NCBI RefSeq assembly: GCF_900114785.1
Contig: NZ_FOUG01000005.1
Span: forward strand, 186,001 to 250,000
Direction of reading: 5' to 3'
Source: Variovorax sp. OV329
Lineage (GTDB): Bacteria > Pseudomonadota > Gammaproteobacteria > Burkholderiales > Burkholderiaceae_C
Length of the DNA stretch: 64,000 nucleotides
A program made the translations under genes and the position numbers. This document shows positions 34,808 through 44,576 of this stretch, piece after piece (the first letter of the stretch is position 1; every line of letters starts with the position of its first letter). Below the pieces are notes generated by a model, which saw only the letters and a list, made by a program, of their open reading frames with translations, searched no databases and was not told where the DNA came from.

Positions 34808-35584
34808 GTGACGCGCCAGCCGCGCCCCAAACAGTTGCCGTGGCTGGCGCCGGGCGAGCCCCTGCCCGGCGCCGCGCAGGCCTGGGGGCCGCAGGACCCG
34901 GTCCCGGGCCTGCTCGCCGCCGGCGGTGCGCTGGACGTGGACAGCCTGCTTTCTGCCTACAGCGGCGGCATCTTTCCGTGGTTCAGCGAGGGCCAGCCGA
35001 TCCTCTGGTGGAGCCCGGACCCGCGCATGGTTTTGCAGACGGCGCACTTCCGGCTGCACCGGTCCTTCGGCAAGACGCTGCGGCGCTTCACGGCGGATCC
35101 GCGCTGCGAGATCCGCTTCGACCACGACTTTCGAACCGTCATCGAGGCCTGCTCAGGCGCGCCGCGCGCGGGCCAGTCGGGGACCTGGATCCTGCCCACG
35201 ATGATCGAGGCCTACGTCCGGCTGCACGAAGCCGGCCACGCGCACAGCGTGGAAGCCTGGATCGACGGCCGGCTGGCCGGCGGCCTGTACTGCGTGAACA
35301 TCGGCCAGGCGGTCTTCGGCGAATCAATGTTCGCGCAGCGGCCGGACGCTTCCAAGATCGCCCTGGCGGCACTCGTGGCCTTCTGCCGGCAGCACGGCAT
35401 CGCGCAGATCGACTGCCAGCAGAACACCGCGCACCTGGCCAGCCTGGGCGCTGCAGAAATGCCGCGCAGCCTCTTCCTGTCAAGGGTAGCGAAGGCCATC
35501 CCTTTGGCCGCCCCCCAATGGGAATTCGAGCCCGTATACTGGAACGCACTCTCCCTCGCGCGACCTGATTCGACGACGACGTGA
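34808..35584 (+). CDS. aat: Leucyl/phenylalanyl-tRNA-protein transferase Aat
   Basis: Adds Leu or Phe from charged tRNA to proteins with N-terminal Lys or Arg, marking them for ClpS/ClpAP. Typical blocks are [55 protein letters not shown] and [22 protein letters not shown] at 34808 gives 258 residues and lies just past the ATPase stop; a GTG at 34763 is also in frame but overlaps it by 32 bases. The bpt GTG overlaps the aat stop by four bases, so both N-degron transferases are made together. Confidence 0.93.
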   Translation: MTRQPRPKQLPWLAPGEPLPGAAQAWGPQDPVPGLLAAGGALDVDSLLSAYSGGIFPWFSEGQPILWWSPDPRMVLQTAHFRLHRSFGKTLRRFTADPRCEIRFDHDFRTVIEACSGAPRAGQSGTWILPTMIEAYVRLHEAGHAHSVEAWIDGRLAGGLYCVNIGQAVFGESMFAQRPDASKIALAALVAFCRQHGIAQIDCQQNTAHLASLGAAEMPRSLFLSRVAKAIPLAAPQWEFEPVYWNALSLARPDSTTT

Positions 35585-36330
35585 CGCATCTCAAGGATCT
35601 CCCGCTCCAGACCTTGCAGTTCTATGCAACGGCGCCCTACCCGTGCAGCTACCTGCCGGACCGCCTCGCCAGGTCGCAGGTGGCAACCCCCAGCCACCTC
35701 ATCCACAGCGACGCGTACTCCGACCTGGTGCTGGGGGGCTTCCGGCGCAGCGGCATGTTCACTTACCGCCCCTACTGCGACGGCTGCCAGGCTTGCGTAC
35801 CCCTGCGGGTCAAGGTCAACGAATTCAAGCCCAGCCGCAGCCAGCGCCGCGCCCGCGCCAGGCATGCCGGGCTGCAGGCCCGGGTGCTCAAGCTGTGCTT
35901 CGTGCCGGAGCACTACCAGCTCTACCTGCGCTACCAGAACGGCCGCCATGCAGGCGGCGGCATGGACCACGACAGCATCGACCAGTACACGCAGTTCCTG
36001 CTGCAAAGCCGCGTCAATTCACGCCTGGTGGAGTTTCGCGAGACCCTGCCGGACGGCACCGCGGGCCCGCTCAAGATGGTCTCCATCCTGGACGTGCTCA
36101 ATGACGGACTTTCCGCCGTCTACACCTTCTACGAGCCGGACCCCAACGCCGGCTACGGCAACTTCAGCGTGCTCTGGCAGATCGAGCAGGCGCGCCAACT
36201 GGGCCTGCCGCACGTCTACCTCGGCTACTGGATCGCCGGCAGCTCCAAGATGAACTACAAGGCCCGCTTTGCCCCCAACGAAGTCCTGCTTGACGGACAC
36301 TGGCAAGCGCATTCTGATTTCACAAGGTAA
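35581..36330 (+). CDS. bpt: Aspartate/glutamate leucyltransferase Bpt
   Basis: Second N-degron transferase: transfers Leu to proteins with N-terminal Asp or Glu. The 249-residue protein has the cysteine-rich N-terminal motif [14 protein letters not shown] and [14 protein letters not shown]. The [21 protein letters not shown] and [20 protein letters not shown] blocks belong to the Bpt/Ate1-like acyltransferase fold. The start is GTG at 35581, inside the aat stop (GTGA). The pair aat-bpt is the common arrangement in beta- and gammaproteobacteria. Confidence 0.94.
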   Translation: MTHLKDLPLQTLQFYATAPYPCSYLPDRLARSQVATPSHLIHSDAYSDLVLGGFRRSGMFTYRPYCDGCQACVPLRVKVNEFKPSRSQRRARARHAGLQARVLKLCFVPEHYQLYLRYQNGRHAGGGMDHDSIDQYTQFLLQSRVNSRLVEFRETLPDGTAGPLKMVSILDVLNDGLSAVYTFYEPDPNAGYGNFSVLWQIEQARQLGLPHVYLGYWIAGSSKMNYKARFAPNEVLLDGHWQAHSDFTR

Positions 36331-36336
36331 AATGGC

Positions 36337-36356
36337 CAGCAGATTTCCAGCTGCTG
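36337..36356. promoter_or_regulatory. Inverted repeat just upstream of the iclR start
   Basis: CAGCAG at 36337-36342 and CTGCTG at 36351-36356 form a 6-bp inverted repeat with an 8-base spacer, ending four bases before the ATG at 36361. It is placed like an autoregulatory site for the IclR protein, whose family often represses its own gene. The symmetry is short and could be chance. Confidence 0.3.
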
Positions 36357-36360
36357 TGAC

Positions 36361-37185
36361 ATGAGAAAAACACAATCGGATATTCCTGCCACGCCGGTCA
36401 TCCAGGTGATCGAGCGCATGTTCTCGCTGATCGACGTCCTGGCCTCGCGCGAAGAAGCCATCTCGCTGAAGGAAATCAGCGAGAAGACCGGACTGCACCC
36501 CTCCACCGCCCACCGCATCCTGAACGACCTGGCGGTGGGGCGCTTCGTCGACCGTCCCGAGGCCGGCAGCTACCGGCTGGGCATGCGCCTCCTGGAGCTG
36601 GGCAACCTGGTCAAGGGCCGGCTGAATGTGCGCGACGCCGCCCTCACCCCCATGCGGGAGCTGCACAAGCTGACCCAGCAGCCGGTGAACCTCAGCATGC
36701 GACAGGGTGACGAAATCGTCTACATCGAGCGCGCCTTCAGCGAGCGCTCGGGCATGCAGGTGGTGCGCGCCATCGGCGGCCGGGCGCCCCTGCACCTCAC
36801 CTCCACCGGCAAGCTCTTCCTGGCGCTGGACGACCCGCAGCGTGTGCGCAGCTATGCCACCCGCACGGGCCTGGCCGGCCACACGCGCAACAGCATCACC
36901 CAGCTGCCCGCGCTGGAGCGAGAACTGTCCAAGGCCCGCCAGTACGGCATCGCGCGGGACAACGAGGAGCTGGAGCTGGGCGTGCGCTGCATGGCCGCGG
37001 GCATCTACGACGACCAGGGCAAGCTCGTGGCGGGCCTGTCGATCTCCGCCCCGGCCGATCGCCTGGATGACGGCTGGCTCCCCAAGCTGCAGGCCACCGC
37101 CGACGAGATTTCCGGGGCGCTGGGTTTCAAGACCGCTGACGCATCGAAGCCTGCGTCCACGGCTTCCGATCCGGTGGCCGGCTGA
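36361..37185 (+). CDS. IclR-family transcriptional regulator
   Basis: A 274-residue IclR-type regulator. The N-terminal winged helix-turn-helix covers residues 12-75 (VIERMFSLIDVLASREEAISLKEISEKTG, STAHRILNDL). The C-terminal effector domain contains the GRAPLHLTSTGKLFLA motif and the ELELGVRCMAAGIYD block. The effector cannot be predicted and no catabolic genes are adjacent, so the target is open. It follows bpt by 30 bases, and a strong terminator lies 18 bases after its stop. Confidence 0.9.
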   Translation: MRKTQSDIPATPVIQVIERMFSLIDVLASREEAISLKEISEKTGLHPSTAHRILNDLAVGRFVDRPEAGSYRLGMRLLELGNLVKGRLNVRDAALTPMRELHKLTQQPVNLSMRQGDEIVYIERAFSERSGMQVVRAIGGRAPLHLTSTGKLFLALDDPQRVRSYATRTGLAGHTRNSITQLPALERELSKARQYGIARDNEELELGVRCMAAGIYDDQGKLVAGLSISAPADRLDDGWLPKLQATADEISGALGFKTADASKPASTASDPVAG

Positions 37186-37203
37186 ACTGCTCGGCCCGCA
37201 ATG

Positions 37204-37232
37204 AAAAAAGCCCGCCGATGGCGGGCTTTTTT
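37204..37232. terminator. Bidirectional terminator between iclR and pbpG
   Basis: AAAAAAGCCCGCC at 37204-37216, a GATG loop, then GGCGGGCTTTTTT at 37220-37232. The GC stem is flanked by A and T runs, so it can end transcription from iclR on the plus strand and from pbpG on the minus strand. Confidence 0.9.
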
Positions 37233-37249
37233 CTGTGCGGCGAGAAGCC

Positions 37250-38386
37250 TCAGCTGGCAGCGTGCACGCTGGCCACGGGTGTGTGGTTGGCGGCCGGCGC
37301 GAGCAGTTGCGTGGCTTCCACCCAGCGGCGCACGCGCTCGGCGTCGCCCAGGCGGCTGAACTTGCCGGCCGAATCCAGGAACACCATGATCAGCTTGCGG
37401 CCGGCGATGCGGGCCTGCATCACCAGGCACTGGCCGGCCTCGGAGATGTAGCCGGTCTTCTGCAGGCCGATATCCCAGTCGGGGTTCTTCACCAGCCGAT
37501 TGGTGGTGTTGAACTGCAGGGTGCGGTTGCCCACCTCGACAACGCGCTCGGGCGAGGTCGTCAGCTGGCGCAGGGTCGGATCGTTGTAGGCGTAGCTGAC
37601 CAGCACCGCCAGGTCACGCGCGCTGGACTGGTTGCTGCTGGACAGGCCGGTGGGCTCGACGTAGCGCGTGTCGCGCATGCCCAGCGTGCGGGCCTTGGCG
37701 TTCATCATGGCCACGAAGGTGTCGATGCCGCCCGGATAGGTGCGGCCCAGGGCATGGGCAGCGCGGTTCTCGCTCGACATGAGCGCCAGGTGCAGCAGTT
37801 CGCCGCGCGGCAGCGAGACGCCAACGCGCAGGCGCGAACTGCTGTGCTTCTCGGTGTCGACGTCGTCCTGGGTGATGGTGATCATCTCCTCGGTCGGCAA
37901 CTGGGCTTCGCTGATCAGCACGCCGGTCATGAGCTTGGTGATCGAGGCGATCGGCAGCACGGCCTGGTCGTTCTTGCTGAAGAGGACTTCACGGGTGTCC
38001 TGGTCGACCACCAGCGCCACGCTGGACTTCAGGTCGAGCACGTCGTCGGTGCCGTGCAGGCCGGCCATCTGGCCGAAGGATTGACGGGCTGGCTCTGCCA
38101 GGCGCACCACGGAGCGGCGCTGCACCGCAACCACGGCCTTGCCGTCGCGCTTGCTGTAGGTGGCCGTCACGTTGCGGCCGCCACGGGCCGTCTTTTCGAT
38201 GGCCGGCGCCTTGGCGGTCTTGGATTCGGTCCTGGACTTGGAAGAGGCAGCCTGCTTCTTGGCAGGCACTTCCTTCTTCGACGACGCTGCGTGGGCGCCG
38301 GACAACAAAAAAGCCGTCGCGAAAAACGCGGCGGCGAGGGTGCGCAGGATCCGCTGGCTTGGAACTAGGCCGGGGGTTTCGGGCAT
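37250..38386 (-). CDS. pbpG: D-alanyl-D-alanine endopeptidase (PBP7-like)
   Basis: Periplasmic low-molecular-weight penicillin-binding protein (378 residues) that cleaves peptidoglycan cross-links. A signal peptide ends near residue 33 (GAHA), followed by a Lys/Ser-rich linker of about 90 residues. The penicillin-binding domain has the SxxK motif ASITKLMTG, the SxN motif in SSENRAAHALGR and the KTG motif LQKTGY. The linker makes it longer than typical PBP7. A promoter-like TTGCGG/TAAACT pair lies just upstream at 38422-38450. Confidence 0.92.
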   Translation of the reverse strand: MPETPGLVPSQRILRTLAAAFFATAFLLSGAHAASSKKEVPAKKQAASSKSRTESKTAKAPAIEKTARGGRNVTATYSKRDGKAVVAVQRRSVVRLAEPARQSFGQMAGLHGTDDVLDLKSSVALVVDQDTREVLFSKNDQAVLPIASITKLMTGVLISEAQLPTEEMITITQDDVDTEKHSSSRLRVGVSLPRGELLHLALMSSENRAAHALGRTYPGGIDTFVAMMNAKARTLGMRDTRYVEPTGLSSSNQSSARDLAVLVSYAYNDPTLRQLTTSPERVVEVGNRTLQFNTTNRLVKNPDWDIGLQKTGYISEAGQCLVMQARIAGRKLIMVFLDSAGKFSRLGDAERVRRWVEATQLLAPAANHTPVASVHAAS

Positions 38387-38421
38387 GGGAAGACTCTCCA
38401 GCGGGATGGAAATGGAACCGC

Positions 38422-38450
38422 AGTTTAACTATCTATAAAAAAACCCGCAA
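38422..38450 (-). promoter_or_regulatory. Candidate pbpG promoter
   Basis: On the minus strand TTGCGG (38445-38450) and TAAACT (38422-38427) are separated by exactly 17 bases. They lie 36 bases upstream of the pbpG ATG. A TAAACT hexamer also occurs upstream of yebC and of ppa, so it may be a local -10 variant. Confidence 0.4.
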
Positions 38451-38505
38451 TATCAGTCACTTGCACCCCCTTCTTCGCTTGAATACCAAGGACTACATTT
38501 CGTAA

Positions 38506-40044
38506 CTAACCCTGTGCGGCCACTCTCTCAGCTTGGCTTTGTAACTTGTTGAGCGCACTCAGATATGCCTTGGCGGAAGCCACCACGATGTCGGGATCGG
38601 CCCCGACGCCGTTGACCACGCGGCCGGCGTTCTGCAGGCGGACGGTGACTTCACCCTGGCTTTCGGTCGAGCCACTGATGGCATTGACCGAATAGAGCAC
38701 CATCTCCGCGCCGCTTTTCACATGCGACTCGATTGCCTTGAGCGAGGCATCGACCGGGCCATTTCCATCGGATTGGCCGGTCACCTCCTTGCCTTCCACC
38801 GTGAACACGACACGCGCCTGCGGGCGCTCGCCGGTTTCACTGTGTTGACTCAAGGAAACAAATCCAAACCGCTCACCAACGTTCGAGCCTTCCTCATCGC
38901 TGACAAGGGCGAGGATGTCCTCGTCAAATATTTCACTCTTGCGGTCGGCCAGTTCCTTGAAGCGGGCGAAGGCGGCGTTGATGTCCGCTTCGCTCTCCAT
39001 CACCACGCCCAGTTCCTGGAGGCGCTGCTTGAAGGCGTTGCGGCCGCTGAGCTTGCCCAGGACGATCTTGTTGTTGGTCCAGCCCACGTCCTCGGCCCGC
39101 ATGATCTCGTAGGTGTCGCGGGCCTTGAGTACGCCGTCCTGGTGAATGCCCGAGGCATGGGCGAAGGCGTTGGCGCCCACCACCGCCTTGTTGGGCTGCA
39201 CCACGAAGCCGGTCGTCTGGCTGACCATGCGGCTGGCCGCCAGGATGTGGGGGGTGTCGATGTTCAGTTCCAGCCCGAAGTAATCCTTTCGGGTCTTCAC
39301 GGCCATCACGATCTCTTCGAGCGAGCAGTTGCCGGCGCGCTCGCCCAGGCCGTTGATGGTGCATTCCACCTGGCGCGCGCCGCCGATCTTCACGCCTGCC
39401 AGCGAATTGGCCACCGCCATGCCAAGGTCGTTGTGGCAGTGCACCGACCACACGGCCTTGTCGCTGTTGGGAATGCGCTCGCGCAGCGTCTTGATGAAGT
39501 TGCCGTAGAGCTCGGGAATCGCATAGCCCACGGTGTCGGGCACGTTGATGGTGGTGGCGCCTTCCTGGATCACCGCCTCCAGCACGCGGCAGAGGAAGTC
39601 GACGTCGCTGCGGTAGCCGTCCTCCGGGCTGAACTCGATGTCGCCCATCAGGTTGCGGGCGAAGCGCACCGACAGCTTCGCCTGCTCCAGCACCTCCTCG
39701 GGCGTCATGCGCAGCTTCTTTTCCATGTGAAGCGGCGAGGTGGCGATGAAGGTGTGGATGCGGCCGCGCTCTGCCCCCTTGAGCGCCTCGGCAGCGCGCG
39801 AGATGTCGCGGTCGTTGGCCCGCGACAGGCCGCACACCGTGGAGTCCTTGATGGCATTGGCGATGGCTTGCACCGCCTCGAAGTCGCCGTTGGAGCTGGC
39901 AGGAAAGCCGGCCTCGATCACATCGACCTTCAGGCGCTCGAGCTGGCGGGCGATGCGCAGCTTCTCGTCACGCGTCATGGAGGCCCCGGGCGACTGCTCG
40001 CCGTCGCGCAGGGTGGTGTCGAAAATGATCAGCTTGTCGGTCAT
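38506..40044 (-). CDS. leuA: 2-isopropylmalate synthase (short form)
   Basis: First committed step of leucine synthesis: condenses acetyl-CoA with 2-oxoisovalerate. The 512-residue protein has [15 protein letters not shown], the [14 protein letters not shown] metal motif and [14 protein letters not shown] in the TIM barrel. A C-terminal LeuA allosteric domain with the [13 protein letters not shown] block supports leucine feedback control. The ATG at 40044 lies 38 bases after the stop of a second, divergent LeuA paralogue, with which it forms an operon. Downstream is pbpG in the same direction with its own promoter. Confidence 0.94.
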   Translation of the reverse strand: MTDKLIIFDTTLRDGEQSPGASMTRDEKLRIARQLERLKVDVIEAGFPASSNGDFEAVQAIANAIKDSTVCGLSRANDRDISRAAEALKGAERGRIHTFIATSPLHMEKKLRMTPEEVLEQAKLSVRFARNLMGDIEFSPEDGYRSDVDFLCRVLEAVIQEGATTINVPDTVGYAIPELYGNFIKTLRERIPNSDKAVWSVHCHNDLGMAVANSLAGVKIGGARQVECTINGLGERAGNCSLEEIVMAVKTRKDYFGLELNIDTPHILAASRMVSQTTGFVVQPNKAVVGANAFAHASGIHQDGVLKARDTYEIMRAEDVGWTNNKIVLGKLSGRNAFKQRLQELGVVMESEADINAAFARFKELADRKSEIFDEDILALVSDEEGSNVGERFGFVSLSQHSETGERPQARVVFTVEGKEVTGQSDGNGPVDASLKAIESHVKSGAEMVLYSVNAISGSTESQGEVTVRLQNAGRVVNGVGADPDIVVASAKAYLSALNKLQSQAERVAAQG

Positions 40045-40082
40045 CGTGTTCTCCTGGTGTGCGGCTTCCCGCGCGCCGCGCT

Positions 40083-41786
40083 TCAGGCGGCTTCGAGGGC
40101 GGATTGTGCGCTCTTTGCGTCCTTGCCCCGGCCGCGCGTGACGCCCGAGACAATGGCCTTCAGCGAGGCGGAAATGATGTCCGCGTCGACGCCTACCCCG
40201 AACAGCGTGCGCGACTCGTCCACGCGCACTTCCATGTAAGCGACCGCCCGCGCGTCGGCTCCGGTGCCGATCGCATGCTGGTGGTAGTCGATCACGCGGA
40301 TCGAGTGGCCGGTGGCTTCGGACAGCGCGCGGATGAAGGCGTCGACCGGGCCGTTGCCTCGGCCTTCGATGGCACGGATCTCGCCATCCCAGTTCAGGTC
40401 GCCGCGCAGCACCACCGAGGCGTTGTCGCCCTCGCCCTGCTCTTCCAGCACGCGATGCGTCAGTGCATGGGCGGCAGTCACGCCGTACTCGCGCTGGAAG
40501 ATGTCCCACAGGTCGGCGGCGGACATCTCCTTGCCGGCCACGTCCATCTCGCGCTGCACCACCTGGCTGAACTCGATCTGCAGGCGGCGCGGCATCTCAA
40601 GGCCGTACTCCGCTTCGAGCAGGTAGGAGATGCCACCCTTGCCCGACTGGCTGTTGACGCGGATCACCGCCTCGTAGCTGCGGCCCACGTCCTTGGGGTC
40701 GATCGGCAGGTAGGGCATGTCCCAGATGTCGTCTTCCTTGCGGGCAGCGAAGGCCTTCTTGATCGCATCCTGGTGTGAGCCCGAGAAAGAGGTGTAGACC
40801 AGGTCGCCAGCGTAGGGATGGCGCGGATGAACCGGCAACTGGTTGCAGTGCTCGACCGTGGCGCGGATCTCGTCGATGCTGGAGAAGTCCAGCTCGGGCG
40901 ACACGCCTTGCGTGTAGAGGTTGAGCGCGACGTTGACCAGGTCCAGGTTGCCGGTGCGCTCGCCGTTGCCGAAGAGGCAACCCTCGATGCGGTCGGCGCC
41001 TGCCATGAGCGCGAACTCGCCGGCCGCCGTGCCGGTGCCGCGGTCATTGTGCGGATGCACCGACAGCACGATCGCATCGCGTCGCGCCAGGTGGCGGTGC
41101 ATCCACTCGATCATGTCGGCGAAGATGTTCGGGGTGGAATGCTCCACCGTCGAAGGCAGGTTGACGATGCACTTGCGCTCTGGCGTGGGCGCCCAGACCT
41201 CCGTCACTGCGTCGACAACGCGCTTGGAAAAAGCCAGGTCGGTGCCGGAGAACATCTCGGGCGAGTACTGGAAGGTCCACTGCGTACCGGGCTGCTGCGC
41301 GGCCATGTCCTTGAACATGCGTGCGTGCGAGGCGGCCAGTTCGACGATGCCGTCCTCGTCCATGCCCAGCACCACCTTGCGCATGACCGGCGCCACGGCG
41401 TTGTAGAGATGCACGATGGCGCGCGGCGCGCCCTGCAGCGATTCGAAGGTGCGCTCGATCAGGTGGTCACGCGCCTGGGTCAGCACCTGGATCGTGACGT
41501 CGTCAGGGATGCGGTCTTCCTCGATGAGCTTGCGCACGAATTCGAACTCGACCTGCGAGGCCGAGGGGAAGCCCACCTCGATTTCCTTGAAGCCGATCTT
41601 CACCAGCGTCTCGAACATGCGCATCTTGCGTTCGAGGTCCATGGGCTCCACCAGCGCCTGGTTGCCGTCGCGCAGGTCGGTCGACAGCCAGATCGGCGCG
41701 CGGGTCAGGACGGCGTCCGGCCAGGTGCGGTCCTTGAGGCCGACGGGTGCGAAGGCGCGGTACTTGCGGCTGGGTTGCTTCAACAT
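40083..41786 (-). CDS. leuA: 2-isopropylmalate synthase (long form)
   Basis: A 567-residue LeuA of the long type (Mycobacterium/Corynebacterium-like), clearly different from the 512-residue enzyme next door. Features are [16 protein letters not shown], the [17 protein letters not shown] metal motif, [15 protein letters not shown] and a C-terminal regulatory domain with [16 protein letters not shown]. The ATG at 41786 is used; an upstream in-frame start at 41825 would lie inside the attenuator region. It is the first gene after the leader peptide and terminator at 41828-41941, so it is the regulated one, with the short form read from the same transcript. Confidence 0.94.
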   Translation of the reverse strand: MLKQPSRKYRAFAPVGLKDRTWPDAVLTRAPIWLSTDLRDGNQALVEPMDLERKMRMFETLVKIGFKEIEVGFPSASQVEFEFVRKLIEEDRIPDDVTIQVLTQARDHLIERTFESLQGAPRAIVHLYNAVAPVMRKVVLGMDEDGIVELAASHARMFKDMAAQQPGTQWTFQYSPEMFSGTDLAFSKRVVDAVTEVWAPTPERKCIVNLPSTVEHSTPNIFADMIEWMHRHLARRDAIVLSVHPHNDRGTGTAAGEFALMAGADRIEGCLFGNGERTGNLDLVNVALNLYTQGVSPELDFSSIDEIRATVEHCNQLPVHPRHPYAGDLVYTSFSGSHQDAIKKAFAARKEDDIWDMPYLPIDPKDVGRSYEAVIRVNSQSGKGGISYLLEAEYGLEMPRRLQIEFSQVVQREMDVAGKEMSAADLWDIFQREYGVTAAHALTHRVLEEQGEGDNASVVLRGDLNWDGEIRAIEGRGNGPVDAFIRALSEATGHSIRVIDYHQHAIGTGADARAVAYMEVRVDESRTLFGVGVDADIISASLKAIVSGVTRGRGKDAKSAQSALEAA

Positions 41787-41827
41787 GGCTTCTCTCTTGC
41801 TGGTGATGGTTGTCGAGCCCAGCAACC

Positions 41828-41865
41828 CAAAAAAAACGGCCCGTTGCTGGTGCTAACGGGCCGTT
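41828..41865 (-). terminator. Attenuator terminator of the leuA operon
   Basis: AACGGCCCGTT at 41835-41845 and AACGGGCCGTT at 41855-41865 form an 11-bp perfect stem around a 9-base loop. On the minus strand a run of eight Ts follows directly. It lies 22 bases after the leader-peptide stop and about 40 bases before the leuA ATG, the position expected of a transcription attenuator. Confidence 0.88.
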
Positions 41866-41887
41866 GGTCGAAAAAATTGCGCGTGCG

Positions 41888-41941
41888 CTACCGACTCCGC
41901 CCGAAGGGGATCACTAGTAGGGCCAGCGAAATCTTTTGCAT
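41888..41941 (-). CDS. leuA operon leader peptide
   Basis: A 17-codon open frame reading MQKISLALLVIPFGRSR. Three of its residues are Leu, two of them encoded by consecutive CTA codons, which are rare in this GC-rich genome, and Val and Ile follow at once. Stalling at the CTA-CTA pair when charged leucyl-tRNA is scarce should prevent formation of the downstream terminator at 41828-41865 and switch on the leuA operon. The Shine-Dalgarno is weak (GAG, ten bases upstream). The organisation matches classical leu attenuation; the antiterminator pairing was not worked out. Confidence 0.75.
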   Translation of the reverse strand: MQKISLALLVIPFGRSR

Positions 41942-41970
41942 GGTGGCGTAACTCTAGCACAACTTGCCGG

Positions 41971-42795
41971 CTAGTTATGCAACCCCCGCTCATCCGGCTC
42001 GTCGGTCGAGACACTGATCACGCTGGTCTGCTGGCCCTTGGCCTTGCGCCAGCCGTAGACCACGTAGCCGCTCAGGCCATAGGCCATGAAGAGGCCGAAC
42101 AGCACCGTGGGCGGATGGATGTTGATGACGGCGATGCCCAGCGCGATGAGCACGATGGCCGCAAAGGGCACGCTGCGCTTCATCTGCACGTCCTTGAAGC
42201 TGTAGAACGGCGCGTTGGTCACCATGGACAGGCCCGCGTACAGGGTGAAGCCGAAGGTGATCCAGGTGATCTGGTTCCAGCTGAGGTAGAGCACGTCGCT
42301 GCCGCGGCGGCCCCACTCGGTCATCAGCCAGATGAAGCCAGCGACCAGCGCGGCGGCGGCCGGCGACGGCAGGCCCTGGAACCAGCGCTTGTCGATCACG
42401 CCGGTGTTGACGTTGAAGCGCGCCAGGCGCAGCGCCGCACAAGCGCAGTAGACGAAGGCGGCAATCCAGCCCCAGCGGCCCAGCCCCTTGAGCGACCACT
42501 CGTAGGCGATCAGCGCCGGCGCCGCACCGAAGGACACCATGTCCGAGAGCGAATCCATCTGCTCGCCGAAGGCGCTCTGCGTGTTGGTCATGCGCGCGAC
42601 GCGGCCGTCCAGGCTGTCGAGGATCATCGCGGCGAACACGCCCAGCGCCGCCTGGTCGAAGCGCGCATTCATCGCCATCACGATGGCGTAGAAGCCACCG
42701 AACAGCGCGGCGAGCGTGAACAGGTTCGGCAGGATGTAGATGCCCTTGCGCCGCTTCCTGGGCTCCGCGGACATCAACGGGGTGTCGTCATGCAT
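41971..42795 (-). CDS. pssA: CDP-diacylglycerol-serine O-phosphatidyltransferase
   Basis: Makes phosphatidylserine, the precursor of phosphatidylethanolamine, at the inner membrane. The 274-residue protein has about seven or eight spans and the CDP-alcohol phosphotransferase motif spread over DSLDGRVARMTNTQSAFGEQMDSLSD. It begins MHDDTPLMSAEPRKRRKGIYILPNLFT from the ATG at 42795; a TTG further upstream would overlap the ilvC terminator. It lies between ilvC and the leuA leader, but the terminator at 42846 suggests that it has its own promoter. Confidence 0.94.
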   Translation of the reverse strand: MHDDTPLMSAEPRKRRKGIYILPNLFTLAALFGGFYAIVMAMNARFDQAALGVFAAMILDSLDGRVARMTNTQSAFGEQMDSLSDMVSFGAAPALIAYEWSLKGLGRWGWIAAFVYCACAALRLARFNVNTGVIDKRWFQGLPSPAAAALVAGFIWLMTEWGRRGSDVLYLSWNQITWITFGFTLYAGLSMVTNAPFYSFKDVQMKRSVPFAAIVLIALGIAVINIHPPTVLFGLFMAYGLSGYVVYGWRKAKGQQTSVISVSTDEPDERGLHN

Positions 42796-42845
42796 GGGGG
42801 CGAAGTGTAGTTCAGCGCCACCGGGGAATCCGGCGCGCGCCAATG

Positions 42846-42871
42846 AAAAAGGCCACCGCGAGGGTGGCCTT
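42846..42871 (-). terminator. Rho-independent terminator after ilvC
   Basis: AAGGCCACC at 42849-42857 and GGTGGCCTT at 42863-42871 form a 9-bp stem with a 5-base loop, followed on the minus strand by TTTTT. It is 19 bases past the ilvC stop and ends the ilvB-ilvH-ilvC transcript before pssA. Confidence 0.87.
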
Positions 42872-42890
42872 CCATTTCGAGCCCCGAGGC

Positions 42891-44576
<1,686 letters not shown>

